Shown: positions 48,746 through 57,029 of the stretch, one piece after another
Numbering within the stretch: the stretch's first letter is position 1
How the letters are laid out: each line of letters opens with the position of its first letter
Source: Neolewinella agarilytica
GTDB lineage: Bacteria > Bacteroidota > Bacteroidia > Chitinophagales > Saprospiraceae
Assembly (NCBI RefSeq): GCF_900110645.1
Contig: NZ_FOFB01000008.1
Span: 62,001-126,000, forward strand
Direction of reading: 5' to 3'
DNA length: 64,000 bases
The notes under the pieces: model-generated
What the model was told of the DNA's origin: nothing
Database searches by the model: none
Seen by the model: the letters and a program-made list of their open reading frames with translations, nothing else
Position numbers and translations under genes: made by a program

Positions 48746-50216
48746 AACCATCCTGAAAGTTATTGCTGCCCTTGTGCTCGCCATCATTGGTGGCGCCTTT
48801 TATCTGGCCGGCGCTTCTGAAAACGTGGAACCTGACACCCTGGAGGTGGCCGACCTGTCGCCCCCTGAAGGTCTGATGACAATCGCTTTTGGCAGCTGCA
48901 ACCGGGAGGACAAACCCCAGGACTTCTGGCCCGTTATTGCTAAAAACAAACCCGAAACCTGGCTGTGGCTGGGCGACAACGTCTACGCTGATACCGGAGA
49001 CCGGGACCAGCTCCAGGCCGAGTTCGATCGCCAAAAAAATGCCCCCGAATATGCCGCTTTTTTGGCCTCCGTAAAGCAGGTATATGGCATCTATGACGAT
49101 CACGATTATGGTCTGAACGACGGCGGAAAAGAGTGGGAACATAAAGAAATGGCCCAGGAGCTGTTACTTGACTTTCTAGATGTCCCGGCGGATGCGGCCG
49201 TGCGTAGTCAGGCTGGCGTTTACCAAAGCTATACCGTAGGAGAAGGAAATAATTCGGTCAAAATCATCCTGCTGGACACCCGGTATTTCCGGGATGCCGT
49301 TGTCCCCCCCACCAAAAAGGGTCATCGCTACGGGCAGAATGCTAATGGAGACATACTGGGAGAGGCCCAGTGGGCCTGGTTGGAAAAAGAATTAACGAAC
49401 AGCCCCGCTGCGGCTCACGTCATTGGCAGCAGTATTCAGGTACTTCCCCAGGAGCATGGGTACGAAAAATGGGATCTCTTCCCGGCTGCCCGGGAGCGCC
49501 TGCTGGCATTATTGTCAGCCACGCGGCCAGCCCTTCCCATTCTGCTGAGCGGTGACCGCCATCTGGCGGAAATCAGCCGGGTAGCTATTGAAGACCAATT
49601 CCTCTACGAAATCACGGCCAGCGGCCTGACGCACTCGTACGAAGCTGCGGACGAGCCCAACGCCCATCGGGTAAGCCCACTGATCGGAGAGAAAAATTTT
49701 GGACTGCTGCATTTTTTGGCCGGGGCCTCCGGCTTACAGCTGCTGGCTGAGGTAAGAGCCATTGATAACAACGAAGTTTTAGCCAGCCTGGCCATCGGCT
49801 CAGATACTAAGCCGGTGAACAAAGCGGCTCTTTCCGCAATTATTCATCCAAAAGATGATATGCTCAGCCAGCTAAAAGAATGCCCTGAAAGCCCCAATTG
49901 TGTCAGTACGCAAACCGCTCAGGCGGACAAAAAGCGGGAGGCAATACCCTACACCGGAACGTTTGAGGAAGCTAAGGAAAAGCTGAAACGAGCCATCAAC
50001 TCCATGCCCCGTACAACGCTCAAAAGTGAATCCGGTAATTACCTGCATTACACCTTTAAGACCTTCCTGATTCCCTTCACGGACGATGTGGAATTTCTTT
50101 TTGACGAGGAGGCGAAGCTGATCCATTATCGCAGTGCCAGCCGGGTAGGCCACAGTGATCTGGGGGCCAACTCCCGCCGGATGAACAAAGTCGTAAAGGC
50201 CTTCCATGAGCAATAA
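48738..50216 (+). CDS. PhoD-like phosphatase fused to DUF1499
   Basis: A 492-residue protein. After a membrane anchor or signal (VIAALVLAIIGGAFYLAGA) comes a PhoD-type metallophosphatase: IAFGSCN, LWLGDNVYAD, GIYDDHDYGLND and LLSGDRHLAEIS supply the metal ligands. Residues about 381-492 are a DUF1499 domain (CPESPNCVST, FIPFTDDVEFLFD, HYRSASRVGHSDLGANSRRM). The two domains normally occur in separate proteins; no stop separates them. The start is the ATG just before the anchor; the preceding gene overlaps by eight bases and rnpA by eleven. Confidence 0.88.
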   Translation: MLKTILKVIAALVLAIIGGAFYLAGASENVEPDTLEVADLSPPEGLMTIAFGSCNREDKPQDFWPVIAKNKPETWLWLGDNVYADTGDRDQLQAEFDRQKNAPEYAAFLASVKQVYGIYDDHDYGLNDGGKEWEHKEMAQELLLDFLDVPADAAVRSQAGVYQSYTVGEGNNSVKIILLDTRYFRDAVVPPTKKGHRYGQNANGDILGEAQWAWLEKELTNSPAAAHVIGSSIQVLPQEHGYEKWDLFPAARERLLALLSATRPALPILLSGDRHLAEISRVAIEDQFLYEITASGLTHSYEAADEPNAHRVSPLIGEKNFGLLHFLAGASGLQLLAEVRAIDNNEVLASLAIGSDTKPVNKAALSAIIHPKDDMLSQLKECPESPNCVSTQTAQADKKREAIPYTGTFEEAKEKLKRAINSMPRTTLKSESGNYLHYTFKTFLIPFTDDVEFLFDEEAKLIHYRSASRVGHSDLGANSRRMNKVVKAFHEQ

Positions 50217-50631
50217 GTTTCACCGCAATGAGCGGTTGAAATCCCGTAAAGAGATTGGCCGGCTTTTTGGCAAGTCCGGCCGCTCCCTTAGTTCTTATCC
50301 ACTACGGTTGGTATACGCTGAGGCAGAAGAAGTCCGGGGGACCTTTCCGTATCAGGTGGCCTTCGTGGTACCCAAGCGCAGGTTCAAAAAAGCGGTAGAC
50401 CGAAACCTGATCAAGCGTCGCGTGCAGGAAGCCTATCGACTACAAAAGCGGCTCATTGGGGCGCACACGCAGGTGCAGGGGAATACTCCGAGAAAGCAAT
50501 GGGCACCGCCGGCGAAGCAACTGGCCCTGATGTTCATTTATACCGGCAAGGAGGCAATGCCCCAAGCCTACATCGAGCGAAAAATGAAGAAGCTGCTTGG
50601 GCAACTTGCCGAGCGGGAAAGCTTAACTTAG
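50206..50631 (+). CDS. rnpA: Ribonuclease P protein component
   Basis: A 141-residue basic protein, the protein subunit of RNase P. FHRNERLKSRKEIGRLF, the RNR-type motif in KKAVDRNLIKRRVQEAYRL, and QLALMFIYTGKE are the family blocks. Residues 85-92 (GAHTQVQG) and nearby lie in a loop between helix 2 and the last strand and come from a dispersed repeat copy; normal RnpA proteins are about 120 residues. rpmH, the usual neighbour, is absent, and the gene overlaps the phosphatase gene. Confidence 0.93.
   Translation: MSNKFHRNERLKSRKEIGRLFGKSGRSLSSYPLRLVYAEAEEVRGTFPYQVAFVVPKRRFKKAVDRNLIKRRVQEAYRLQKRLIGAHTQVQGNTPRKQWAPPAKQLALMFIYTGKEAMPQAYIERKMKKLLGQLAERESLT
50458..50481 (+). repeat. Dispersed element, in-frame copy in rnpA
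   Basis: GGGGCGCACACGCAGGTGCA then GGGG. In phase with rnpA it reads GAHTQVQG, similar to GAHTP in the MFS copy. Confidence 0.75.
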
Positions 50632-50643
50632 TATCCGAATAAA

Positions 50644-50690
50644 ATACGTGGGCCGGTCACGGGGTTTTCACCCCGGACCGGCCCACATGT
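50644..50690. terminator. Strong GC hairpin between rnpA and S8 gene
   Basis: GTGGGCCGGTC/GACCGGCCCAC with an inner GGGG/CCCC stem. No T run follows, so termination efficiency is uncertain, but the position between convergent genes supports this role. Confidence 0.55.
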
Positions 50691-50751
50691 GTAATTTCAG
50701 GCTGGTGGACAAAATTTGAACATCTCCACCCGATGGTTTATTTCCAGACCG

Positions 50752-52560
50752 TTAGAAGTCGTCGAACGTCGGACAGATGGGCTGCCAGCGGCCCAGCACA
50801 AAGTCATCAATCAGGTTACCGGACTGTTGTTGGTTGAAGAGGTAAGTGGCCACGTCTTCTCCTCTTCCAAGCGACTTCGCGATCCGGCTGGAGACCAGCG
50901 GAGCAGAGATCGACGTTCCCGCCAGAAAGTTGAAGTCCGTACCACCATACGTTGGCGTTTTAGCGGATAGGTAGCCACCCAACGTTACGGAGCCAGGACT
51001 GAAGTTTGAGAATTCCTCCACGCGATCTACTTCCAGCGCATCACTGCCCGGAATGTAGAGATAAGAGCCTACCGTAACCACATTGTCGAACTCCAAGGAG
51101 AAAACAGCGGGGTACTGCGGACGGAAGTCCAGATTCTCCTGGTCATTACCGGCTGCAGCAACGACAATACATCCCTGGGACCTTGCGAAACCAATGGCGC
51201 AGGCCAGCGCATCGGGTCGTTCGTCGGGGTAAGCTCCCCAGCTCATATTGATGACATCGCTTTTCATTTTTGCGGCTTCCCAGGTAGCCACTACGGCACC
51301 AAAGTAGGTGGAGTTTCCGTCGGGGCCGAAAATCTTATGGTGAACCACCGTCAGTGGTAGATCTCCCGTATAGGTACCAATAAGCGCGCCAGCAGTGTTG
51401 GTGCCATGGCCCGTTTCATCATCCGGCACATTTTTGGCGTTGAAGAAATCGTAGCCGTACAGTCCTGTGTCCAGGTAAGGGGCAAACTTCAGGAACTTAT
51501 TGACGTGGTTCCCCCATACTTCGTCCCAGTTACCTCCCAGTTCAATTCCACTGTCAATCATCGTCACGACCAGCTGGTCTCCTTCATCAGCTGTGGAACC
51601 TTCTCCCAGTTGGAAAACCAGGCACTCCAGGAATTCAGTTTGTTTTCGCTGCTCCAGGAAATCAATATCCTGCAGGCCGTTAGTCCCCGGAGCCGGAATA
51701 GAAATGATGAAGTCTTCGTCCACGTAGTAGTCATCCGTGTTCTGGCGGGGGCGTTTTTTGGCCAGTGCGTTACCCGTTAAATCCGGGTCAAGGCCAGGGG
51801 GTACATCCATTGCGCAAACCATACCCTCCGGGCTGTCATAACACTCACTTTCTTCGAGGCCAATTTCCTGTTTCCAGGAATTGAGGTCAAGATTAGGGTT
51901 GCAAGTACCAATGATGACGCGCTGGGTAGAACCTCCATCACAGGAAAAGTCTAAGCGTTCCAGTTCATTCTGGGGGCTGATGCCACGGTAACTGAAAGAG
52001 TTGTTATGGCCCGGGCTTTCGTTAAAAGCTCCAAAAGCAATGTACTCACCACCTTGCTGAGGGTCATCCGGGAAGTAAGGTTCCAGGTTAGTGCCGGGCC
52101 CCGAGGTAACCAGATCAACCGTGACGTAAATATCCGTAAAGCCGGTAGCGCCGGTAATCGGGATGATTTGTGCAGCAGCGTTTGTGAAAATACAGGAGGT
52201 TAAGGCTTCTACGAAGTCCGTTGTGCAGCCTTCCACCCCAAACACCTGAATGTTCGCCCAGGCACGGGTGCCATTGTAGAAGTGAATGTCAATGTCTCCA
52301 TTATTTGTGGGCTCGATCCGGAAGGTCCGGCCCCAGGGAGATGCGGAAGGGCAGTCTTTGGGCAGGTCAGGAATGACGCCCTGTTGCTCTTCGTTGATTT
52401 TGAAAAACTCCAGCAATTGCGGAGAACAGTTTCCGTCGCTAAGAGCAATATCGGGAACCGTATAGTCGCATTGCGGAGTAGGCATATCATCATCTTCGCA
52501 GGCAGCCCAGGTGAGGACCACACATACCAATGACAGGTAAAACAGTTTCGTAATTCGCAT
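50752..52560 (-). CDS. Subtilisin-like serine protease lipoprotein
   Basis: A 602-residue lipoprotein (signal FYLSLVCVVLTWAAC). After about 280 residues comes the S8 domain: Asp in VTMIDSGIE, His in TGHGTNTAGA, Asn in AAAGNDQEN, Ser in AGTSISAPLV. The N-terminal half is acidic and contains several Cys (CSPQLLEF, CDGGSTQRV, CAMDVPPG). It differs from the protease in the CHAT unit in length, lipid anchor and N-terminal part. The start was set at the ATG before the signal. Transcribed alone. Confidence 0.9.
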   Translation of the reverse strand: MRITKLFYLSLVCVVLTWAACEDDDMPTPQCDYTVPDIALSDGNCSPQLLEFFKINEEQQGVIPDLPKDCPSASPWGRTFRIEPTNNGDIDIHFYNGTRAWANIQVFGVEGCTTDFVEALTSCIFTNAAAQIIPITGATGFTDIYVTVDLVTSGPGTNLEPYFPDDPQQGGEYIAFGAFNESPGHNNSFSYRGISPQNELERLDFSCDGGSTQRVIIGTCNPNLDLNSWKQEIGLEESECYDSPEGMVCAMDVPPGLDPDLTGNALAKKRPRQNTDDYYVDEDFIISIPAPGTNGLQDIDFLEQRKQTEFLECLVFQLGEGSTADEGDQLVVTMIDSGIELGGNWDEVWGNHVNKFLKFAPYLDTGLYGYDFFNAKNVPDDETGHGTNTAGALIGTYTGDLPLTVVHHKIFGPDGNSTYFGAVVATWEAAKMKSDVINMSWGAYPDERPDALACAIGFARSQGCIVVAAAGNDQENLDFRPQYPAVFSLEFDNVVTVGSYLYIPGSDALEVDRVEEFSNFSPGSVTLGGYLSAKTPTYGGTDFNFLAGTSISAPLVSSRIAKSLGRGEDVATYLFNQQQSGNLIDDFVLGRWQPICPTFDDF

Positions 52561-52725
52561 CGTGTTGTAATTGAGAACAATAAAGAGGTGTGCCAAACCA
52601 AGCAGGATTTGACCGTTTCACCGCTTTATGGGATGAATAGCGTTATCGTTACTAAAGATAGGGACTTTTTTTCGCCACCCTCTATAACCATAGTCATAAG
52701 CACTTCGCAGTTCAATTTGAAAGCT

Positions 52726-52733
52726 TAGTTTTG
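52726..52733 (+). promoter_or_regulatory. TAnnTTTG promoter box before esterase gene
   Basis: TAGTTTTG matches the -7 consensus 25 bases before the ATG. Divergent from the S8 lipoprotein gene. Confidence 0.5.
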
Positions 52734-52758
52734 CCCACCAACTTTATCCATCATTCGA

Positions 52759-53841
52759 ATGCCCCAACGTACCCTCCGTCTGATTACCGATACAACTACT
52801 GATGACCGGCCCATCTACGTGGCCGGAAACTTTAATAATTGGGCAATAGGGAAAGAAGAATTCCGGCTTGAGGAGACTGCCGAGTCCGGTCAGTTCGAAA
52901 TCAGTCTAGATCTACCTGACAGCCTGACACACATCGAATACAAATACGCCCGGGGAGGCTGGGAAGGCGTAGAGTTGGGGCAACACGGCGAAAATGCCTT
53001 AAACCACAGTCGCTACGTCGATAAAGACTGGTCCGTGCCTGATCAGGTAAAAGTATGGGCTGGCGCAGGGCTTCACTACCGGGAGGAGCATCTTCCCAAG
53101 ATCGTGGTGCTCAATGAATCTTTTGAGATTCCCGAGCTCATTCGCACCCGACGGGTAGCAGCCCTGTTACCTCATGACTACTACGAAACGGATAAGCACT
53201 ATCCGGTTTTATACTTACAGGACGGTCAAAACCTTTTTGATGAGCACGCTCCCTACGGCAGCTGGGGAGTAGACAAACAACTGGCCAGCATGGCTGGCCG
53301 GGGAAAAGGAGATGTGATCATCATTGCCATCGATCACGCTGCCGAAGAACGCATCAGCGAGTTTACGCCCTCCTTCAAAACCAAGCTGGGGCGCGGAGAG
53401 GGGCGGCAATACATCCGTTTCCTTGCCGAAACGCTCAAGCCATACATCGACGGGCATTTCCGCACCCTGCCGGGAGCAGAGCATACGGGCATCGGGGGCA
53501 GCTCCCTCGGCGGACTGATCAGTATCTATGCGGGAATCATTTACCCTACGATTTACGACCGGCTGATGATCTTCAGCCCTTCGCTTTGGGTAATCCCAAA
53601 GATCCCTTACCACATTATGCGGCTGACGCACAAGTTCAGGGGCAAAATTTATCTCTACGGCGGAGAGGCGGAAAGCAAGTCGATGGTATCAGACATGCTC
53701 CGCTTTGAAGAAGAATTAAAACAGGCAACAAAGTCTCAACTGGTGGAATTCAAGGTCGTCATTGATCCCGTTGGCCAACATAATGAAGCCCGCTGGGGAG
53801 AGGAATTTCCGCGGGCGATGGAGTGGTTGTTTTTTGGATAG
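52759..53841 (+). CDS. Esterase (D-like) with N-terminal CBM48-like domain
   Basis: A 360-residue cytosolic protein. The first 90 residues look like a glycogen-binding-type (CBM48/E-set) module (IYVAGNFNNWAIGKEEFRLE, EYKYARGGWEGVE). The rest is an alpha/beta hydrolase of the esterase D/Fes type: YPVLYLQDGQNLFDEH, IIIAIDH, the nucleophile elbow GIGGSSLGGLIS and a C-terminal His (PVGQHNEARWGEE). Substrates may be short acyl or siderophore/glycan esters. There is no signal peptide. It stands alone behind its own promoter box. Confidence 0.85.
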   Translation: MPQRTLRLITDTTTDDRPIYVAGNFNNWAIGKEEFRLEETAESGQFEISLDLPDSLTHIEYKYARGGWEGVELGQHGENALNHSRYVDKDWSVPDQVKVWAGAGLHYREEHLPKIVVLNESFEIPELIRTRRVAALLPHDYYETDKHYPVLYLQDGQNLFDEHAPYGSWGVDKQLASMAGRGKGDVIIIAIDHAAEERISEFTPSFKTKLGRGEGRQYIRFLAETLKPYIDGHFRTLPGAEHTGIGGSSLGGLISIYAGIIYPTIYDRLMIFSPSLWVIPKIPYHIMRLTHKFRGKIYLYGGEAESKSMVSDMLRFEEELKQATKSQLVEFKVVIDPVGQHNEARWGEEFPRAMEWLFFG

Positions 53842-53853
53842 TGCAGCCAGTCC

Positions 53854-54153
53854 CTATTTGATCACCACCTCCTCTAAATACTCTTCTCCAAACTCCTCAT
53901 TCAGCCGTTTCCGGATGCCTTCCCGCACCATCATCAGTTGATTGCGCAGCGGCGCATTATTGACGTAGACGTAGAGTTTGCGGTTCCGGACCATCATGTC
54001 CCGGGTATTATCCGCCACGTGCTTGCCAAAGAATTTTTCCCAGACCAATTTCGTCCGCGCCTTAAAGTACCCCGCCTCATTGCGCTTATTGCGCAAAAGC
54101 TTCATGAAGGCATCCTTCAGGGCAGTAGGGTCATTCTTCGGAGGCTTGCTCAT
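53854..54153 (-). CDS. DUF721 protein (DciA-like)
   Basis: A 99-residue basic protein of the DUF721 family (LVWEKFFGKHVADNTRDMMV, RKLYVYVNNAPLRNQLMMVR). DciA proteins of this family load or hold the replicative helicase DnaB in bacteria without DnaC. The short form here is typical of Bacteroidota. It is next to the metal ABC ATPase gene without a functional link. The stretch behind it (54,154-54,224) holds CTACCGCCTACAG-type oligomers. Confidence 0.85.
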   Translation of the reverse strand: MSKPPKNDPTALKDAFMKLLRNKRNEAGYFKARTKLVWEKFFGKHVADNTRDMMVRNRKLYVYVNNAPLRNQLMMVREGIRKRLNEEFGEEYLEEVVIK

Positions 54154-54224
54154 GGGGCACTTTGTAGTCGGCAGTTCTGGTAATTGCCTACAAATTTACA
54201 ATCTACCGCCTACAGTTCTACCCT

Positions 54225-54965
54225 CTACATCTGCCCTGCCTGTTGCAAGAGCGCCAGCTGACCGCCAAAGGCGCGCTTTAGCACCTCAGGGGTAAAGACC
54301 TCCTCCGTGGGGCCGTAAGCAATGAGCCGTTGATTGAGCAGGATGACGTGGTCAAAGTATTCAGGGACTGCCTGCAGGTCGTGGTGAACGACCATCAGGG
54401 TTTTGCCCTCTGCAGAGAGCTTCCGCAATACTTCAATAATTTTTTCTTCGGTGGGAATATCGACGCCAACGAAAGGCTCATCCAGCAATAGAATGTCCGC
54501 TCCCTGCGCCAGCGCCCGGGCCAGAAAGGTCCTTTGCTGCTGGCCGCCGGATAATTCTCCGATCTGACGATCCTGCAGGTTCAGGATGTCCAACTCCCGC
54601 ATGGCCGCTTCGGCCATGGTATTGTCTGCCGCATTGAGGCGTTGAAAGACCCGTTTGTGAGGGTAACGGCCCATCAAGACAACGTCGCGTACTGTTGCCG
54701 GAAAAGTGAAGTCAATCTCACTCCGTTGAGGTACGTAGACGACCCGCTTGCGCACCTGCTGAACGTCTTGCCCCAGGACCTGAATGGTGCCGGTATAATC
54801 ATCGATCAGCCCCAACATTGCTTTTAACAAGGTCGACTTTCCGGATCCGTTGGGCCCCAGAATACCGTAACGGTGCCCTTCCTCAATTTCCAGAAAAATG
54901 TTATTCAGCACCCGCTTACGGTCGTAAGAAACGGACAGGTCATTAACGGTGATGGCGTGTGGCAT
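54225..54965 (-). CDS. Metal ABC transporter ATP-binding protein
   Basis: A 246-residue ATPase with Walker A (GILGPNGSGKSTLL), signature (GELSGGQQQRTFLARALAQG), Walker B (ADILLLDEPFVGVD) and His switch (LMVVHHDLQAV). The short loop GQDVQQVRKRVVYVPQRSEI and the family position with GRYPHKRVFQRL point to the zinc/manganese group (ZnuC/MntB/SitB). No permease or binding protein is adjacent; the next gene is a small membrane protein without similarity to a permease. Confidence 0.9.
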   Translation of the reverse strand: MPHAITVNDLSVSYDRKRVLNNIFLEIEEGHRYGILGPNGSGKSTLLKAMLGLIDDYTGTIQVLGQDVQQVRKRVVYVPQRSEIDFTFPATVRDVVLMGRYPHKRVFQRLNAADNTMAEAAMRELDILNLQDRQIGELSGGQQQRTFLARALAQGADILLLDEPFVGVDIPTEEKIIEVLRKLSAEGKTLMVVHHDLQAVPEYFDHVILLNQRLIAYGPTEEVFTPEVLKRAFGGQLALLQQAGQM

Positions 54966-55076
54966 GGGAGAAGGGGAGAATGAGGGAAGGAGTGAATGTA
55001 GGAGGGAAGAATGATAGAGAAACGTTACAGCCGCTTAGCCGGTTGTATCTGTATAGAGCCCTATCCCTAGCCATTT

Positions 55077-55460
55077 TCAGGCAACTTCCAATTCTCCTTT
55101 CCGATAAACCCGGGCTTCATAGGCCACCACTCCGAAGAGCACGATTATTTCCAGAATGAAGTAGGTGATCCCCAGACCCGTCAGCTGCTGAAAGTGGTAA
55201 AAGATCAGCCCTACAGAAACAAGTATGTAGATAGAATTCGCCAGGATAACCGTTTTCAAAAAGGGGAGCCACTTTTCCCGGGCGAAGAAGTAACAAACCG
55301 AAGAATAAAGAAGAAAAACGCAGGCTATACCCGCCAGGAAGTGGAGAATACTGACTGGCATACCGATATACTCCTGCATCGCAGGCAATACCAGGCCTAG
55401 CAGCAGCGCCGATAAAAGCGCGCCGAGGGCGTCAAATAAAAAAACGAAGTGCCTGGACAT
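55077..55460 (-). CDS. Four-helix membrane protein, unknown
   Basis: A 127-residue protein of four membrane segments (ALLSALLLGLVLPAM, LHFLAGIACVFLLYSSVCYF, TVILANSIYILVSVGLIFY, GITYFILEIIVLFGVVAYEA). I recognise no family. It begins three bases before the SDR stop codon region and is likely co-transcribed with the SDR gene. No charged residues inside the helices suggest a channel. Confidence 0.7.
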   Translation of the reverse strand: MSRHFVFLFDALGALLSALLLGLVLPAMQEYIGMPVSILHFLAGIACVFLLYSSVCYFFAREKWLPFLKTVILANSIYILVSVGLIFYHFQQLTGLGITYFILEIIVLFGVVAYEARVYRKGELEVA

Positions 55461-55463
55461 TGC

Positions 55464-56300
55464 TTACTGCTTACGGTTTCCCCTGGACAGAAATTTGGCC
55501 CGATCCAGGCTTTTCGCCAGCACCCGTTCATAGCTCTCGGGCATTAAGCGGGTGATTTTATCGATGAAGCTGGCGTCGGAGCCAATCGTTACCCGGTTCT
55601 TACCCCGCAGGATACCGGAGATGATGACTTTTGCAGCTTGATCGGCGGTAGTAGGAGAGTTTTTCTCAAAGTTTTTGACGAAGCGGTCGTGTGCTGCCTG
55701 ATCAGTGGCCACTGCGTTTTTAGCGATGTTCGTCCGGATGCCACCGGGGTGTACACAGACGACCTGCAGCCCGGTTCCCCGCATCTCCACCCGCAGGGTT
55801 TCGGTAAAGCCCCGTACGCCGAATTTACTCACGTTATAGGGTGCCTGCCCCGGGAAGCCCATCAGGCCAAAGACACTGCTGATATTGACGAGACAGCTCT
55901 CCTTTTGCTCGCGCAGCAGGGGCAGGAAGGCCAGGGAGCCATAAATGACGCCCCAGAGGTTAACCTGGAGCACTTTTTCGTAGTCTTCGACTTCGCTGTA
56001 GATAACGGGGCGAATTTCCAGCGTCATCCCTGCATTGTTGATCACCACGTCAATCCGGCCCAGCGCTTTACGCGCGCTGGCGGCGAATTCTTCGACCTTT
56101 TTGCGGTCTCCCACGTCAAAGGCTTCCATGTAGCCGCGGGACTCTTCCGGAAGGATCTCCCAGGTTTCGTTCAGGGCCTCTTCGTTCCAGTCGTTGAGGG
56201 CCAGAATGGCGCCTTTAGCGGCAAATTGCATGGCTAGCTCCTGACCGATGCCGGAACCAGCTCCGGTGATGACAACTACTTTTTGGGAGAAATTTTTCAT
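55464..56300 (-). CDS. SDR-family oxidoreductase
   Basis: A 278-residue Rossmann-fold dehydrogenase. VVITGAGSGIGQELA is the cofactor motif; Asn, Ser and the YxxxK pair (APYNVSKFGVRGF) form the active site with NISSVFGLMGF. The Asp at ALNDWN hints at NAD(H). The longer frame begins in a dispersed repeat copy and is not used. Substrate unknown. Upstream of the next small membrane gene. Confidence 0.9.
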   Translation of the reverse strand: MKNFSQKVVVITGAGSGIGQELAMQFAAKGAILALNDWNEEALNETWEILPEESRGYMEAFDVGDRKKVEEFAASARKALGRIDVVINNAGMTLEIRPVIYSEVEDYEKVLQVNLWGVIYGSLAFLPLLREQKESCLVNISSVFGLMGFPGQAPYNVSKFGVRGFTETLRVEMRGTGLQVVCVHPGGIRTNIAKNAVATDQAAHDRFVKNFEKNSPTTADQAAKVIISGILRGKNRVTIGSDASFIDKITRLMPESYERVLAKSLDRAKFLSRGNRKQ

Positions 56301-56346
56301 GTATGATCGACTTTGGCCGTAAGGTAAGGGCTGGCGAAAGAAAAGG

Positions 56347-56430
56347 AGGCGCGGACGCAGGTGCAAGGGAATGTTTCTTTGAAAGCCATGCTGTTAAAAG
56401 ACTTCCCCCCTGCACCTGCGTGTGCGCCCT
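56347..56430. repeat. Two dispersed elements facing each other (doublet)
   Basis: AGGCGCGGACGCAGGTGCAA GGG and, after 37 bases, CCCCTGCACCTGCGTGTGCG CCCT are inverted copies of the dispersed family. Together they could form a long hairpin, as in REPIN pairs. They lie between the SDR and YiaA-like genes. Confidence 0.75.
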
Positions 56431-56466
56431 GATCTCTTAGTGGTCGGCTCCGTAAATACTCGACCA

Positions 56467-56757
56467 CTAGAAACTCCCTCCGGGATTCTCCTTCTCACTC
56501 AGGAACTGCTCCGTCTTGGCCCGTTCCACTTTGTTGTAGAGACGCTCTGATTCGTGCCGGTCTCGCATCACCTTGGCCAGTGTAAAGCAGGCACTGATGG
56601 TGAACACGAAGCCCATCGCCAGAAAGCCCTTGGCGGCCAGCGTAGCCTCCAGCAGGATGATGCCCGCAATGGTGCCAAGGGTGGCACATACGAAGGCTAT
56701 CCAGGCCATATTGAAAAATGACTTACTGTTGGAATGGTCGATAATAGTATGACTCAT
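56467..56757 (-). CDS. YiaA/YiaB-like inner membrane protein
   Basis: A 96-residue protein of the YiaAB two-helix family. Two membrane segments (AWIAFVCATLGTIAGIILLEA and LAMGFVFTISACFTLAKVMR) are followed by a helix with RDRHESERLYNKVERAK, a common end of the family. Function unknown. It is small and monocistronic. Confidence 0.8.
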   Translation of the reverse strand: MSHTIIDHSNSKSFFNMAWIAFVCATLGTIAGIILLEATLAAKGFLAMGFVFTISACFTLAKVMRDRHESERLYNKVERAKTEQFLSEKENPGGSF

Positions 56758-56935
56758 ATCAATGAAATTTGCGTGATCTGAATAGTCGTCCGCCGAATTC
56801 TTTTCCTGACGAAGTCGGAAAAGTTCGTCGGCCGATTAGTCAAGATTGACCACTGGTTCGGGGGTAAAACTCTGATCGGATTCTGTTAAAACCTACCCCA
56901 TGTCGATGAATCGGGATGGATTATCGACGAGTGTT

Positions 56936-56949
56936 AGCGAATTTTCGCT
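56936..56949. promoter_or_regulatory. Palindrome AGCGAATTTTCGCT, copy 2
   Basis: Perfect 14-base palindrome in the 270-base gap between the YiaA-like gene and the lyase gene. The gap otherwise has no gene. The same motif sits near 62.2 kb and, with one change, before pdhA. Confidence 0.35.
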
Positions 56950-57029
56950 GGAGTGATTAACAGGATTGGACATAAAAGCCTTATTCCGGCCCGCAGATAA
57001 AGCTCCAAACCTTAAAAACCGGGGCAAAA

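Noticed and set aside
50644-50690. Riboswitch or structured RNA downstream of rnpA
   Set aside because: It is a single GC-rich hairpin between convergent genes; a terminator or mRNA-stabilising stem is the simpler reading.
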